Part shown: positions 21,728-29,733 of the stretch, in pieces
How the letters are laid out: every line of letters begins with the position of its first letter
Position numbering within the stretch: position 1 is the stretch's first letter
Source of the DNA: Candidatus Zipacnadia bacterium
GTDB taxonomy: Bacteria; Armatimonadota; Zipacnadia; Zipacnadales; UBA5352
Length of the DNA: 32,350 nt
Assembly: GCA_029821635.1 (NCBI GenBank)
Contig: JALGSW010000032.1
Location: forward strand, 1-32,350
Direction: 5' to 3'
Notes under the pieces: model-generated
Seen by the model: only the letters and a program-made list of their open reading frames with translations
Told to the model about the DNA's origin: nothing
Database searches by the model: none
Made by a program: the position numbers and the translations under genes

Positions 21728-23947
21728 ATGCGCAACGACGCCGAATCTCCCGCGCCGTGCCCTCCGGAGGGCTTCTCGCCCGACGAGCAAGTGCGCGTCT
21801 GCGCGCAGGCCGACCTGCTCCCCGATGGACGTTTCGGCAGTGAGTGGCTGGTCATCGGCGAGCAGCACCTGTGGGTCATCGCCGATGGCGACGGCGCGAC
21901 GCCCCGGATCGAGCTTCCCCTCGACGAGCTGAGCGATGCGACCGCACAGACGCTGGTTGGCGGCGGCGCGCTGGAGGTCTCGCGCAACGGCACCCACATC
22001 GAGCTGGTGCGCTACACCAACGCGCGGGCAGGGCGCTTCACCACCGTGGCGGGGGCGCTGGGCAAGTGGCTGAGCGGCGAGGAGGCGGAGGTCCCGGAGG
22101 AGGACGAGAAGCGCTGCCCCCGCTGCGGCCTGCCACTGGCGGAGGGCACCAAGGTCTGCCCGGCCTGCCTCCCGCGCTCGCAGACACTCCGGCGGCTCGC
22201 GCTCTATCTGCTGCCGGCCTGGCGGCAGGCGCTGGGCCTGTCGCTGATCGCGCTGGCGCACACGGCGCTCGGGCTCATCCCGCCCTACCTGCAGAAGCCG
22301 CTGATGGACGAGGTGCTCGCGCCGCGGGGCGAGCCGCGGCCGGTCGATGAGCGCGTGCGCCTGCTCGGGACGCTCGTGCTGGCGCTGCTGATTGCGCACG
22401 TGCTGATGTCGGGCCTCGGCGCCGCGCGGGCCTGGCTCTCGGCGTGGCTGGGCAACCGCATCAGCCATGACATCCGCGTCCAGCTCTACCGCCACCTGCA
22501 GTTCCTCTCGCTGGGCTTCTACGACAAGCAGCAGATGGGCAACGTGATCTCGCGCGTCAATCAGGACACCGGGCGGCTGCAGGAGTTCCTCGTCTGGGGC
22601 TCGCAGGACCTCGCCACGAACCTGCTGCTGATCGTGGGCATCACGATCGTACTGCTGGTGATGAACGCGAAGCTCGCGCTGTTCGTGTTCCTGCCCGCGC
22701 CGATCGTGGTGCTGCTCTCGACGGTCGTCTGGAAGCGCGTGCGACACTACATGCACCGCTTCTTCCACCGCTGGGGGCGGCTGAATGCAGTGCTGAACGA
22801 GACCCTCTCAGGCCTGCGCGTGACGAAGGCCTTCGGGCAGGAGCCGCGGCACATCGATGACTTCAGCAGCCGCAGCCTGGAGCTGGCGATCTCGGGCACC
22901 GGCGTCGAGCGTGTCTGGTCGATCCTCTTCTCGGGGATGTCGCTGGTGATGATGCTCGGGACGCTGCTCGTGTGGTACGTGGGCGGCCGCGAGGTGCTGT
23001 TCGGCCCGATGAGCCTCGGGACACTGGTCGCCTTCCTGACCTACGTCGGCATGTTCTACCAGCCGCTGCGCTTCATGTCGATGCTGCTCAACTGGGCGTC
23101 GCGCTCGCTGGCGGCGGGTGAGCGCGTGTTCGAGGTGCTGGACACCGAGCCCGAGGTCGCCGAGGCCGAGGAGCCGGTCGCGATGCCCGAGATGCAGGGG
23201 CGGGTCAGCTTCCGCGATGTGTCCTTCGGCTACGAGCCGCATCGGCCCGTGCTCAAGGGCATCTCCTGTGAGGTCGAGGCGGGGGAGATGATCGGCCTCG
23301 TCGGCCAGAGCGGCGCGGGCAAGACGACCACGATCAACCTGATCTGCCGCTTCTACGACACAGACGCGGGCGAGGTCCTGATCGACGGCGTGCCGATCCG
23401 TGACATCCACATCGAGGACCTGCGCCGGCATATCGGCATCGTGCCTCAGGACACCTTCCTGTTCTCGGGGACGATCGCCGAGAACATCGCGTACGCGAAG
23501 CCCGGAGCCACGCGCGAGGAGATCGTCCGCGCCGCGCGGATCGCCAACGCGCACGAGTTCATCGTGAAGAAGCCCGATGGCTACGAGACGCTGCTTGGCG
23601 AGCGCGGGCAGGGGCTTTCGGCGGGCGAGCAGCAGCGGCTGTCGATCGCCCGCGCGGTGCTGCACGATCCGGCGATCCTGATCCTCGACGAGGCCACCTC
23701 GCAGGTGGACGTGGAGACGGAGAAGGGTATCCAGGAGGCGATCGACCGGCTGGTCAAGAGCCGGACGACCTTCGCGATTGCCCACCGCCTCGCGACGCTC
23801 AAGAACGCCGACCGGCTCTTCGTGCTCAAGGACGGGGAGATCGCGGAGATGGGCACTCACGACGAGCTGTTGGCCGCGGAGGGCGAGTTCTACCGGCTCG
23901 TGCAGACCTATCAGGACATCTCGGCGGTTAGCGCGGTGCAACGATGA
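21728..23947 (+). CDS. ABC exporter (fused permease-ATPase) with N-terminal zinc ribbon
   Basis: A 739-aa half-transporter that would dimerise to export a lipid, peptide or other substrate using ATP. Beyond the usual 580 or so residues it has a 150-residue N-terminal extension: a beta-rich PH/GRAM-like segment (about 20-118), an acidic linker, and a zinc ribbon with Cys130/133/144/147 (CPRC, CPAC). A six-helix ABC membrane domain follows (about 155-460). The ATPase domain has Walker A GQSGAGKTT (about 525), Q-loop VPQDTFLFSGTIAENI, signature LSAGEQQ (Ala in place of the second-position Gly and Glu for Gln), Walker B ILILDEAT and H-loop AIAHRLATL. The extension is presumably cytoplasmic. The stop overlaps the start of the DUF1854 gene, so the two are likely made together. 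Confidence 0.92.
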   Translation: MRNDAESPAPCPPEGFSPDEQVRVCAQADLLPDGRFGSEWLVIGEQHLWVIADGDGATPRIELPLDELSDATAQTLVGGGALEVSRNGTHIELVRYTNARAGRFTTVAGALGKWLSGEEAEVPEEDEKRCPRCGLPLAEGTKVCPACLPRSQTLRRLALYLLPAWRQALGLSLIALAHTALGLIPPYLQKPLMDEVLAPRGEPRPVDERVRLLGTLVLALLIAHVLMSGLGAARAWLSAWLGNRISHDIRVQLYRHLQFLSLGFYDKQQMGNVISRVNQDTGRLQEFLVWGSQDLATNLLLIVGITIVLLVMNAKLALFVFLPAPIVVLLSTVVWKRVRHYMHRFFHRWGRLNAVLNETLSGLRVTKAFGQEPRHIDDFSSRSLELAISGTGVERVWSILFSGMSLVMMLGTLLVWYVGGREVLFGPMSLGTLVAFLTYVGMFYQPLRFMSMLLNWASRSLAAGERVFEVLDTEPEVAEAEEPVAMPEMQGRVSFRDVSFGYEPHRPVLKGISCEVEAGEMIGLVGQSGAGKTTTINLICRFYDTDAGEVLIDGVPIRDIHIEDLRRHIGIVPQDTFLFSGTIAENIAYAKPGATREEIVRAARIANAHEFIVKKPDGYETLLGERGQGLSAGEQQRLSIARAVLHDPAILILDEATSQVDVETEKGIQEAIDRLVKSRTTFAIAHRLATLKNADRLFVLKDGEIAEMGTHDELLAAEGEFYRLVQTYQDISAVSAVQR

Positions 23948-24492
23948 GCGAGGAGACGCTGCCAACAGGCTCCGCCGACGAGCCGGGCGCTGAATGGCCC
24001 GAACTGCCGCCTGAAGGGCGGACGCTCGCCCCCGCGGACGTGTGCTTCCGCCGCGAGGACGCGCGCCTGCAGATGCGTGAGGGCGAGGGGGAGTGGCGCG
24101 AGGTGAGCGTGGTGCGGCTCTTCCCGCTGAGTGAGCCGGAGCGCTGGCTCGCGGTGCTCGATGACAAGCAGGCGGACATCGGGCTGCTGTGCGACTTGGA
24201 GGGCTTCGAGCCCGAGCAGCGGCTGCTCCTCGAGGACGAGCTGCGCCGGCGCTACCTCACGCCGGTCATCACTGCCATCAGCGCGATCCGGCACCGGGGC
24301 GATGTTGCGGAGTGGACGGTGGCGACCGATCGTGGGGAGACGTCGATCGTGGTACGCAACGTGCGGGAGAAGGTCAAGGAGCCGCTGCCCGGGCACCTGA
24401 CGATCGAGGATGCGCAGGGCAATCGCTACGAGATCCCGCACCGGGCGGCGCTCGACGCAGCCAGCAGGCGGCTGCTCGACATGGAGATCTGA
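23944..24492 (+). CDS. DUF1854 family protein, partner of the ABC exporter
   Basis: A 182-aa soluble protein with the DUF1854 pattern: VRLFPLSEPERWLAVLDD, LLEDELRRRYLTPVI, the central EWTVATDRGETSIVVRN, and the C-terminal LTIEDAQGNRYEIPHR followed by LDAASRRLLD. The function is unknown. DUF1854 genes are regularly found beside ABC exporters, and in some bacteria the pair is annotated as cyanophycin-metabolism-associated; no cyanophycin synthetase or cyanophycinase lies in this window. The start overlaps the exporter's stop (ATGA at 23944-23947), indicating translational coupling, and no other start competes. It may regulate or complete the transporter in the cytoplasm. Confidence 0.9.
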   Translation: MSEETLPTGSADEPGAEWPELPPEGRTLAPADVCFRREDARLQMREGEGEWREVSVVRLFPLSEPERWLAVLDDKQADIGLLCDLEGFEPEQRLLLEDELRRRYLTPVITAISAIRHRGDVAEWTVATDRGETSIVVRNVREKVKEPLPGHLTIEDAQGNRYEIPHRAALDAASRRLLDMEI

Positions 24493-24506
24493 GCGACTCC
24501 GCCGGG

Positions 24507-24535
24507 TTAGCCGGTGGCGGATGATGTGGTATAAT
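24507..24535 (+). promoter_or_regulatory. Extended -10 promoter for the M20 peptidase gene
   Basis: TGGTATAAT at 24527-24535 is a perfect extended -10 (TGnTATAAT). Seventeen nt upstream, TTAGCC (24507-24512) is a weak -35, which is usual for extended -10 promoters. Transcription would start near 24542, giving a leader of about 95 nt before the ATG at 24638. Confidence 0.7.
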
Positions 24536-24547
24536 GCCGGGCATCCG

Positions 24548-24581
24548 GCGGGCGCAGCTCGGTAGAGCTGACCTTGCCCGC
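24548..24581 (+). promoter_or_regulatory. Structured leader with tRNA-like D-arm
   Basis: In the predicted 5' leader, GCGGGC (24548-24553) pairs with GCCCGC (24576-24581), enclosing a perfect hairpin AGCTC-GGTA-GAGCT (24556-24569). The order resembles a tRNA acceptor stem and D-arm with a shortened D-loop, but there is no anticodon arm or T-arm. A further small hairpin, GCCGG/CCGGC, lies at 24536-24549 and would compete for the same 5' arm. It may be a tRNA-derived relic or a regulatory stem; no known riboswitch class is recognised. Confidence 0.4.
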
Positions 24582-24637
24582 TCGCGTCGTTTGTCGTTGA
24601 CGCTTGCCACTCGCAGCCCGCCTCCAAGGAGATCGAC

Positions 24638-25876
24638 ATGAGCAATCCGCACCTCGAAGCCGCATCCCACCTGTATGATGACGCGGTCGCGCTGCTGTCC
24701 GAGCTGATCGCGTTCGAGTCCACCGTCGGCAATGAGGGCCCGGCCATGCGCTACATGCACGAGCGCATGAGCGAGGTCGCCGATGAGGTCGAGTTCGTCG
24801 AGGTCACCGAGGCCATCAAGGACGATCCCGACTACTCATACCCGGTCGTGACGCAGTATGGCGACCGCCCCAACGTCCGCGCGGTGCGCAAGGGCACCGG
24901 TGGCGGGAAGTCCCTGCTGCTCAACACGCACCTCGACGTGGTCCCGCCCTCAAGCGGCCACGTGGACCCGTTCACCGCGCGCCTCGAGGACGGTATCATC
25001 CACGGGCGCGGCGCCTGCGACGCCAAGGGCCAGGCCACTACTGTCTGGCTGCTCTTCAAGCTCCTTGATGAGCTGGACATCCAGCTCGCGGGCGACCTCA
25101 TCGCGCACCTCGTGATCGAGGAGGAGATCGGCGGCAACGGGAGCGTCGCCATGGCGCGCTACGGCGACACCGCCGACGCCTGCGTCGTGCTGGAGCCCAC
25201 GGACTTCGTGCTGCTGCCGCAGGTGCGCGGCGCGGTCTGGTTCGACGCCACTGTCTACGGCCAGGCCGGCCACTCTGGCATGCCCGGTGGCACCGTCAGC
25301 GCGCTGCTCAAGGCCATCGACGTCGTGCGCATCTTCACCGAGTACCACGACCGCATTCTCGCCGAATCGCGCGGCAAGTACCCTCTCTTCGACCAGTTCG
25401 AGAACCCGATGCCGCTGACCGTGGGGCGGCTGGAGGCGGGGGACTGGCCCGCACAGGCGCCGCAGCGCGCGAACCTCAAGGGCGTCCTCGGCCTGCTGCC
25501 CGACCGCACCAAGGAGCAGGTCATGGCCGAGATGGAGGCGGCGGTGCGCGATTCGGGCGATCCGTGGCTGGCCGATCCGAAGAACTTCGAGATCGAGTTC
25601 ACCTACCGCCATGACGCGAACGTCATCGCGCCCGATCACCCCGTGGTGCTGGCGCTGCAAGACGCCGCGCAGGCGGTCGGCAAGGCCGGCGACGTGTCGG
25701 CGATGACCGCCTCATGCGACGCGTGGCTCTACAACAATCAGCTTGAGATTCCGACGGTGGTCTTCGGGCCGGGCACACTTGGCGTGGCGCACTCCGACCG
25801 CGAGCAGATCCCGGTGCAGGAGATGCTCGATGCGGCCGCCGCGCTGGTGACGTTCATGGACGGATTCTGCCGCTGA
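24638..25876 (+). CDS. M20 family metallopeptidase/deacylase (ArgE/DapE/CPG2-like)
   Basis: A 412-aa di-zinc hydrolase that removes acyl groups or C-terminal residues from small peptides and N-acyl amino acids. Zinc and catalytic residues are visible: His98 and Asp100 in NTHLDVVPP, the bridging Asp128 in GRGACDAKG, the Glu pair at 162-163 in VIEEEIGGNG, a further acidic ligand near LEPTD, and the C-terminal His in VAHSDREQI. The dimerisation lid domain lies between about 205 and 320 (GQAGHSGMPGG at its start). Because the window encodes a DapL-type pathway, a DapE role is not required. The ATG at 24638 follows AAGGAG. The gene has its own promoter and leader and is followed by the GYF_2 gene array. 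Confidence 0.9.
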   Translation: MSNPHLEAASHLYDDAVALLSELIAFESTVGNEGPAMRYMHERMSEVADEVEFVEVTEAIKDDPDYSYPVVTQYGDRPNVRAVRKGTGGGKSLLLNTHLDVVPPSSGHVDPFTARLEDGIIHGRGACDAKGQATTVWLLFKLLDELDIQLAGDLIAHLVIEEEIGGNGSVAMARYGDTADACVVLEPTDFVLLPQVRGAVWFDATVYGQAGHSGMPGGTVSALLKAIDVVRIFTEYHDRILAESRGKYPLFDQFENPMPLTVGRLEAGDWPAQAPQRANLKGVLGLLPDRTKEQVMAEMEAAVRDSGDPWLADPKNFEIEFTYRHDANVIAPDHPVVLALQDAAQAVGKAGDVSAMTASCDAWLYNNQLEIPTVVFGPGTLGVAHSDREQIPVQEMLDAAAALVTFMDGFCR

Positions 25877-25909
25877 CGCCGACGCGCGGGGGGCGGAGGT
25901 GGGAAGCTG

Positions 25910-26827
25910 ATGGCGGGCTTCGACCGCGATGAACCCGTGTGGTACTACCAGCTCGGCGGCAAAGCCCTCGGGCCGGTGCCGTGGAGCGAAATCGAGGAGC
26001 TGCTTGAGGACGCCTTCGAGGCGGAGGACCTGCTGGTGGCGCGCGGCGGCGACGACACGTGGCGCTCCGCCCAGCAGGTCATCGACGAGTTCGAGAAGGA
26101 CGAGCCCGACGAGGACGAGGCGGAAGCCGACGAGGAGCCCGACGAGAAGGTCGAGGAGGAGCCGCGCGAGCCGCTGACGCCGGTCCTCGGGCTGAAGGCG
26201 TGGATCGGGCAGGCGTGGGGGATCATCAGCGATGACCTGCGCCAGTACCTGGTCGGCTCCATCATGGTGCTGGTCCTCAGCTCGGTCTCGCTGATGATCT
26301 GCTTCCCGGCGCTGTACGCGAGCTTCTACTCGATGGCGCTCAAGCGCTTCCGCGGCGAGAAGCTTGGGTCGTCCGACTTCACCTCGGGCTTCCACTTCTT
26401 CGGCAGGGCGCTCGGGCTCTATGCGGTGATCTTCCTGATCGGCCTGCCCGGCGCCGTGATCGCGGTATTCGGAGCGGCCGTGCTGCTCACGATGCTGCCC
26501 GAGGATTCGGCGGCGCGGAGCGTCCTGATGCTCACCTCGTGGCTCTTCTGGCTTGTCGCGAGCCTCGTGATGTCGCTGCCGGGCGCGGCGGCGTTTTTCG
26601 CGATGCCGCTGATGGTCGACCGCGACATGGGCGCGATGGAGGCGCTGAGGGCCTCCTGGGAGGTCACCAGGCGCCACTACTTCTCGTACCTCGGCATGAC
26701 GCTGGTGCTCTCGCTGCTTTCTGGGCTTGGCGGGGCGGTGTGCTGGATCGGCCTGGTGTTCACGCTGCCGATCCTCCCAGTGGCGCAGGTGTGCGCGTAC
26801 AGGTACCACTTCCGCGACGCCGCGTAG
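25910..26827 (+). CDS. GYF_2-domain membrane protein, paralog 1
   Basis: A 305-aa protein. Residues 8-58 form a GYF_2 domain (WYYQLGGKALGPVPWSEIEEL, then DLLVARGGDDTWRSAQQV), a fold that binds proline-rich peptides in eukaryotic relatives. A strongly acidic linker (about 60-88) leads to a membrane domain with about five spans, with GLKAWIGQAWG at its start, a cytoplasmic ALKRFRGEK loop, and MVDRDMGAMEALRASWEVTRRHYFSYLG before the last spans. The final residues AQVCAYRYHFRD match those of the two GYF_2 paralogs downstream. The function is unknown. The ATG at 25910 has GGAGG upstream. It lies 33 nt after the peptidase gene, so it may share that transcript. Confidence 0.85.
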   Translation: MAGFDRDEPVWYYQLGGKALGPVPWSEIEELLEDAFEAEDLLVARGGDDTWRSAQQVIDEFEKDEPDEDEAEADEEPDEKVEEEPREPLTPVLGLKAWIGQAWGIISDDLRQYLVGSIMVLVLSSVSLMICFPALYASFYSMALKRFRGEKLGSSDFTSGFHFFGRALGLYAVIFLIGLPGAVIAVFGAAVLLTMLPEDSAARSVLMLTSWLFWLVASLVMSLPGAAAFFAMPLMVDRDMGAMEALRASWEVTRRHYFSYLGMTLVLSLLSGLGGAVCWIGLVFTLPILPVAQVCAYRYHFRDAA

Positions 26828-26937
26828 GGCGTGCAAGGAGGCATCCGGGGGCTTTGTGGCGAATCTTCGCGAGGGACGATGTCGGTCGATCGCTAACGCC
26901 GCCGGACACACCAGTCACGCGGGAAGGTTGATGACTC

Positions 26938-27996
26938 GTGAACCGTGACGAGGCCGTCTGGTATTACCGGCTGGGCGGGCAGACGCTCGGGCCCGTTTCG
27001 TGGGTCGAGGTCGAACAACTGACGCGCGACACGATCGACGCAGGCGAGCTGATGGTGGCTCGCGGGGGCGATGCGGGCTGGACGAAGGCAGCCGACGTGG
27101 CCGCCGCCAATCCGGAACTGGCCCCAGCGGCGGCGCCGGTTGCGCCGGTGGCCCCGCAGGCCGAGGAGCCGGCAGCGGCCGAAGCCGACTGGAGCGCCAT
27201 CGGTGAGCCCGAGCCTGAACCGGCAGCGACGGAGGACGTACCCTGGGCGACGCCAGAGCCGTCCGGAGCTGCCGCCGATGTGCTCGGTGGCGCCGCCGTC
27301 GCACGCGACGTGGGGCGCCCGGCGGTCGCACCGCAGGTGCAGCGGCCGGTGTACGCCGGCGGCATGGCGCCGAAGGAGGGCCTGGGTGGCTGGATCGGCC
27401 AGTCGTGGGAGATGGTGTCCGGCGACCTGGGCGCGTTCATCCTCGGCTTGCTGCTCGTGGGGATCGTCTCTGTGGTCACTCTCTTCATCTGCGCGCCGCC
27501 GCTGCAGGCGGGGCTGTTCATCATGGCGCTGAAGAAGTTCCGCGGCGAACCGATCTCCGCGGGCACGGTCTTCGAGGGCTTCCAGTTCTTCTGGCCCGCG
27601 TGGGGCCTGGCGCTGGTGCAGGCACTGCTGTCGGGTGCGATCGGCGGCATCCTCGGCGGAATCCTGGGTGCGGGGCTCGGCGCCGCGGGCGTCGATCAGG
27701 AGGTCATCGCGATGGCGGGCCAGGTCGTCGGCTCAATCGTGGGCCTGGTCATCGGCGCAGCGTTCTTCTTCTCGTGGGTGCTGCTTGTGGACCGCGCCAT
27801 GGGCCCGATCGATGCGATCAAGAACTCATGGGCGGTCACGAGCGAGGAGCTCGTCTCCTACATCGGGATCGTCTTCGTGCTGCAGCTCATCGGCATGGCG
27901 GGTGCGATCGCCTGTGGCGTCGGCGTTCTGGTGACAGCGCCGATGGTGCTCTGTGCGACGGTGGCCGCGTACATGTGGCGCTTCCGGAGCCTCTGA
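26938..27996 (+). CDS. GYF_2-domain membrane protein, paralog 2
   Basis: A 352-aa paralog with the same order as paralog 1: GYF_2 (about 6-56: WYYRLGGQTLGPVSWVEVEQL, LMVARGGDAGWTKAADV), a long Ala/Pro/Glu-rich linker of about 85 residues that is likely disordered, and a membrane domain of about five spans starting at GLGGWIGQSWEM, with MALKKFRGEP and LLVDRAMGPIDAIKNSWAVT. A glycine-rich stretch (GAIGGILGGILGAGLGAAG) sits between spans, unlike the other paralogs. The start is a GTG at 26938; MNRDEA-type N-termini in paralog 4 support this position, and GGAAGG lies about 11 nt upstream. The 110-bp spacer before it contains no other gene. Confidence 0.85.
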   Translation: MNRDEAVWYYRLGGQTLGPVSWVEVEQLTRDTIDAGELMVARGGDAGWTKAADVAAANPELAPAAAPVAPVAPQAEEPAAAEADWSAIGEPEPEPAATEDVPWATPEPSGAAADVLGGAAVARDVGRPAVAPQVQRPVYAGGMAPKEGLGGWIGQSWEMVSGDLGAFILGLLLVGIVSVVTLFICAPPLQAGLFIMALKKFRGEPISAGTVFEGFQFFWPAWGLALVQALLSGAIGGILGGILGAGLGAAGVDQEVIAMAGQVVGSIVGLVIGAAFFFSWVLLVDRAMGPIDAIKNSWAVTSEELVSYIGIVFVLQLIGMAGAIACGVGVLVTAPMVLCATVAAYMWRFRSL

Positions 27997-28014
27997 GGTC
28001 CTGAGGATCGGCAG

Positions 28015-28758
28015 ATGGGGGACCGCATGGACAGCCCGGATGGCGGGCAATCTGAGCACGCTGCGGCGGCCGAGGCCGCCGGGCCATGCCCTGCGCCGCT
28101 GAAGCCCGACCACGGGCTGGGGCGGTGGATTGCGCAGGGCGTTGTGATCGTGCTCGGCGCGCCATTGAGTTTCATGGCGGCGGTGCTGCTCGAACTACTG
28201 CTCTCACGCATCCCGTTCGGCATCGCCATGGCGCCGATCACCGCGGGCATCTATCTGATGGCTCTGCGCCGATTCCGCGGACAGGCCGTTCGCTTCCGGA
28301 CGGTCTTCGAGGGCTTGAGGTACACGCCCCGCGTGCTCGTGATCATCGCCGCGGTCTGGGTCGTGCCGACAGTCGTCTACTACGGCCAGACCTACCTGCG
28401 GGAGCTTCCTGCTGTCGCGAGCCTGGCGCATGCCGATCTGCTGCCAATCATCGGCCGGGGTTTCAAGGTGGTCTGGGGGCTGGTCGTGGGCGCGGCGTTG
28501 TTCTTCGCGATCCCGCTGGTGATCGACCGAGAGATGAGTGCCGTCGAGGCCATGAAGGCCTCCTGGGCCGTGACGAGGCGAGCGTACTGGTCGTATCTGC
28601 TGATGACCATGACGCTTTATCTGGTGAGTCTGGTCGGATTGGTCGGCCTTGTGATCGGGGTGCTGCTGACGCGGTCAGTGGCCGTGGGGGCAATAGTCAG
28701 CGCCTACATGTACTACTTCGACGACAGTACTGAGCATGCGAGGAGCGGCGGAGCATGA
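28015..28758 (+). CDS. Membrane protein paralog 3, lacking the GYF_2 domain
   Basis: A 247-aa protein matching the membrane half of its neighbours but with a short hydrophilic N-terminus (about 33 residues) in place of GYF_2. Shared motifs are GLGRWIAQG, the ALRRFRGQA loop, FEGLRY, LVIDREMSAVEAMKASWAVTRRAYWSYLL and the terminal YMYYF. About five membrane spans are predicted. The start may be the ATG at 28015 (GAGGA 8 nt upstream) or at 28027 (GGGGG 5 nt upstream). The stop overlaps the start of paralog 4 (ATGA at 28755-28758), so the two are translationally coupled. Loss of the GYF_2 domain makes it a candidate partner rather than a binder. Confidence 0.82.
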   Translation: MGDRMDSPDGGQSEHAAAAEAAGPCPAPLKPDHGLGRWIAQGVVIVLGAPLSFMAAVLLELLLSRIPFGIAMAPITAGIYLMALRRFRGQAVRFRTVFEGLRYTPRVLVIIAAVWVVPTVVYYGQTYLRELPAVASLAHADLLPIIGRGFKVVWGLVVGAALFFAIPLVIDREMSAVEAMKASWAVTRRAYWSYLLMTMTLYLVSLVGLVGLVIGVLLTRSVAVGAIVSAYMYYFDDSTEHARSGGA

Positions 28759-29684
28759 ACCGTGACGAGGCCGCCTGGTACTACGTCCTCGGCGGGCAGA
28801 CACTCGGGCCCGTGCCGTGGAGCGAGATCGAGGCGCTTACGCGCGACAGCGTCGATGCGAAGGACCTCCTGGTCGCGCGCGGCGGCGACCTCGAGTGGCG
28901 CTCCGCGGCGCAGATGCTCGCGGAGACGCCCGAGCTGGCTGCCGCGCCGCAGGAGCCCGCTGCGCCCTACGTGGCGCCTGCGGCGACGCCGCCTGTGAGC
29001 GCGGTCGCGCCGGGCGTGAGCGGGGCCTTCGTGCCCGCGCATGGCCTCGGCCAGTGGCTCGGGCAGGCGTGGGAGATGGTCATCGGCGAGGTCTGGCCGT
29101 GGGTCGGCGCCGTGGCGCTGATGATGCTGGTCTCGGGCGTGACGCTCGGGATCGCCGTGCCGCCGCTCACCGCCGGGCTCTACATGATGGCGCTGAAGCG
29201 CTTCCGCGGCGAGCCGATAGGCGCGGGCGACGTCTTCGACGGCTTCAGCCGCTTCCTGAGCTCATGGGGGCTGAACCTGGTCATGATGGTCCCGGTAGTG
29301 ATCGTCATGGCGCCGCTGATGATCCTGGTCGTGATCCCGGTGATGAGCATGCAGGGCGGCGGCGAGCCAGATCGGGCCACCGTGGCTCTGATGATGAGCA
29401 TGTACGCACTCATCCCGGCCGCGCAGGTGCTGGTTCTGGCCGTCCAGACGATCTTCTTCTACTCGTGGGTGCTCGTCGCCGACGGCTATGGCGCCTGGGA
29501 GTCGGTCACGATGTCGTGGGAGAAGATCCGCGAGAACTACTGGTCGTACCTTGGCATCTACGTAGTCCTGAGCATCATCGCGAGTCTCGGCAGCTACGCC
29601 TGCTACGTCGGGCTCTTCGTGACCTACCCGCTGCTGCCATGCGCGCAGGTGGCGGCGTATATGTGGCACTTCCGGCGCACATGA
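28755..29684 (+). CDS. GYF_2-domain membrane protein, paralog 4
   Basis: A 309-aa paralog. The N-terminus MNRDEAAWYYVLGGQTLGPV is nearly the same as in paralog 2, and the GYF_2 domain runs to about residue 56 (DLLVARGGDLEWRSAAQM). A short Ala/Pro linker of about 35 residues follows, then a membrane domain of about five spans beginning GLGQWLGQAWEMV, with MALKRFRGEP and VADGYGAWESVTMSWEKIRENYWSYLG, where the other paralogs' VDR becomes ADG. It ends in AQVAAYMWHFRR. The stop lies 49 nt before the next dehydrogenase start. The four paralogs probably arose by tandem duplication and may assemble together; the biological role is unknown. Confidence 0.85.
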   Translation: MNRDEAAWYYVLGGQTLGPVPWSEIEALTRDSVDAKDLLVARGGDLEWRSAAQMLAETPELAAAPQEPAAPYVAPAATPPVSAVAPGVSGAFVPAHGLGQWLGQAWEMVIGEVWPWVGAVALMMLVSGVTLGIAVPPLTAGLYMMALKRFRGEPIGAGDVFDGFSRFLSSWGLNLVMMVPVVIVMAPLMILVVIPVMSMQGGGEPDRATVALMMSMYALIPAAQVLVLAVQTIFFYSWVLVADGYGAWESVTMSWEKIRENYWSYLGIYVVLSIIASLGSYACYVGLFVTYPLLPCAQVAAYMWHFRRT

Positions 29685-29733
29685 CGGCGCACCAATGACG
29701 TGGAACGCGACGCACACAGATGGAGCGAATACG

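Noticed and set aside
24536..24600. A functional tRNA gene
   Set aside because: Only an acceptor-like stem and a short D-arm-like hairpin are present. There is no anticodon arm or T-arm (GTTCGA), so it is reported only as a structured leader.
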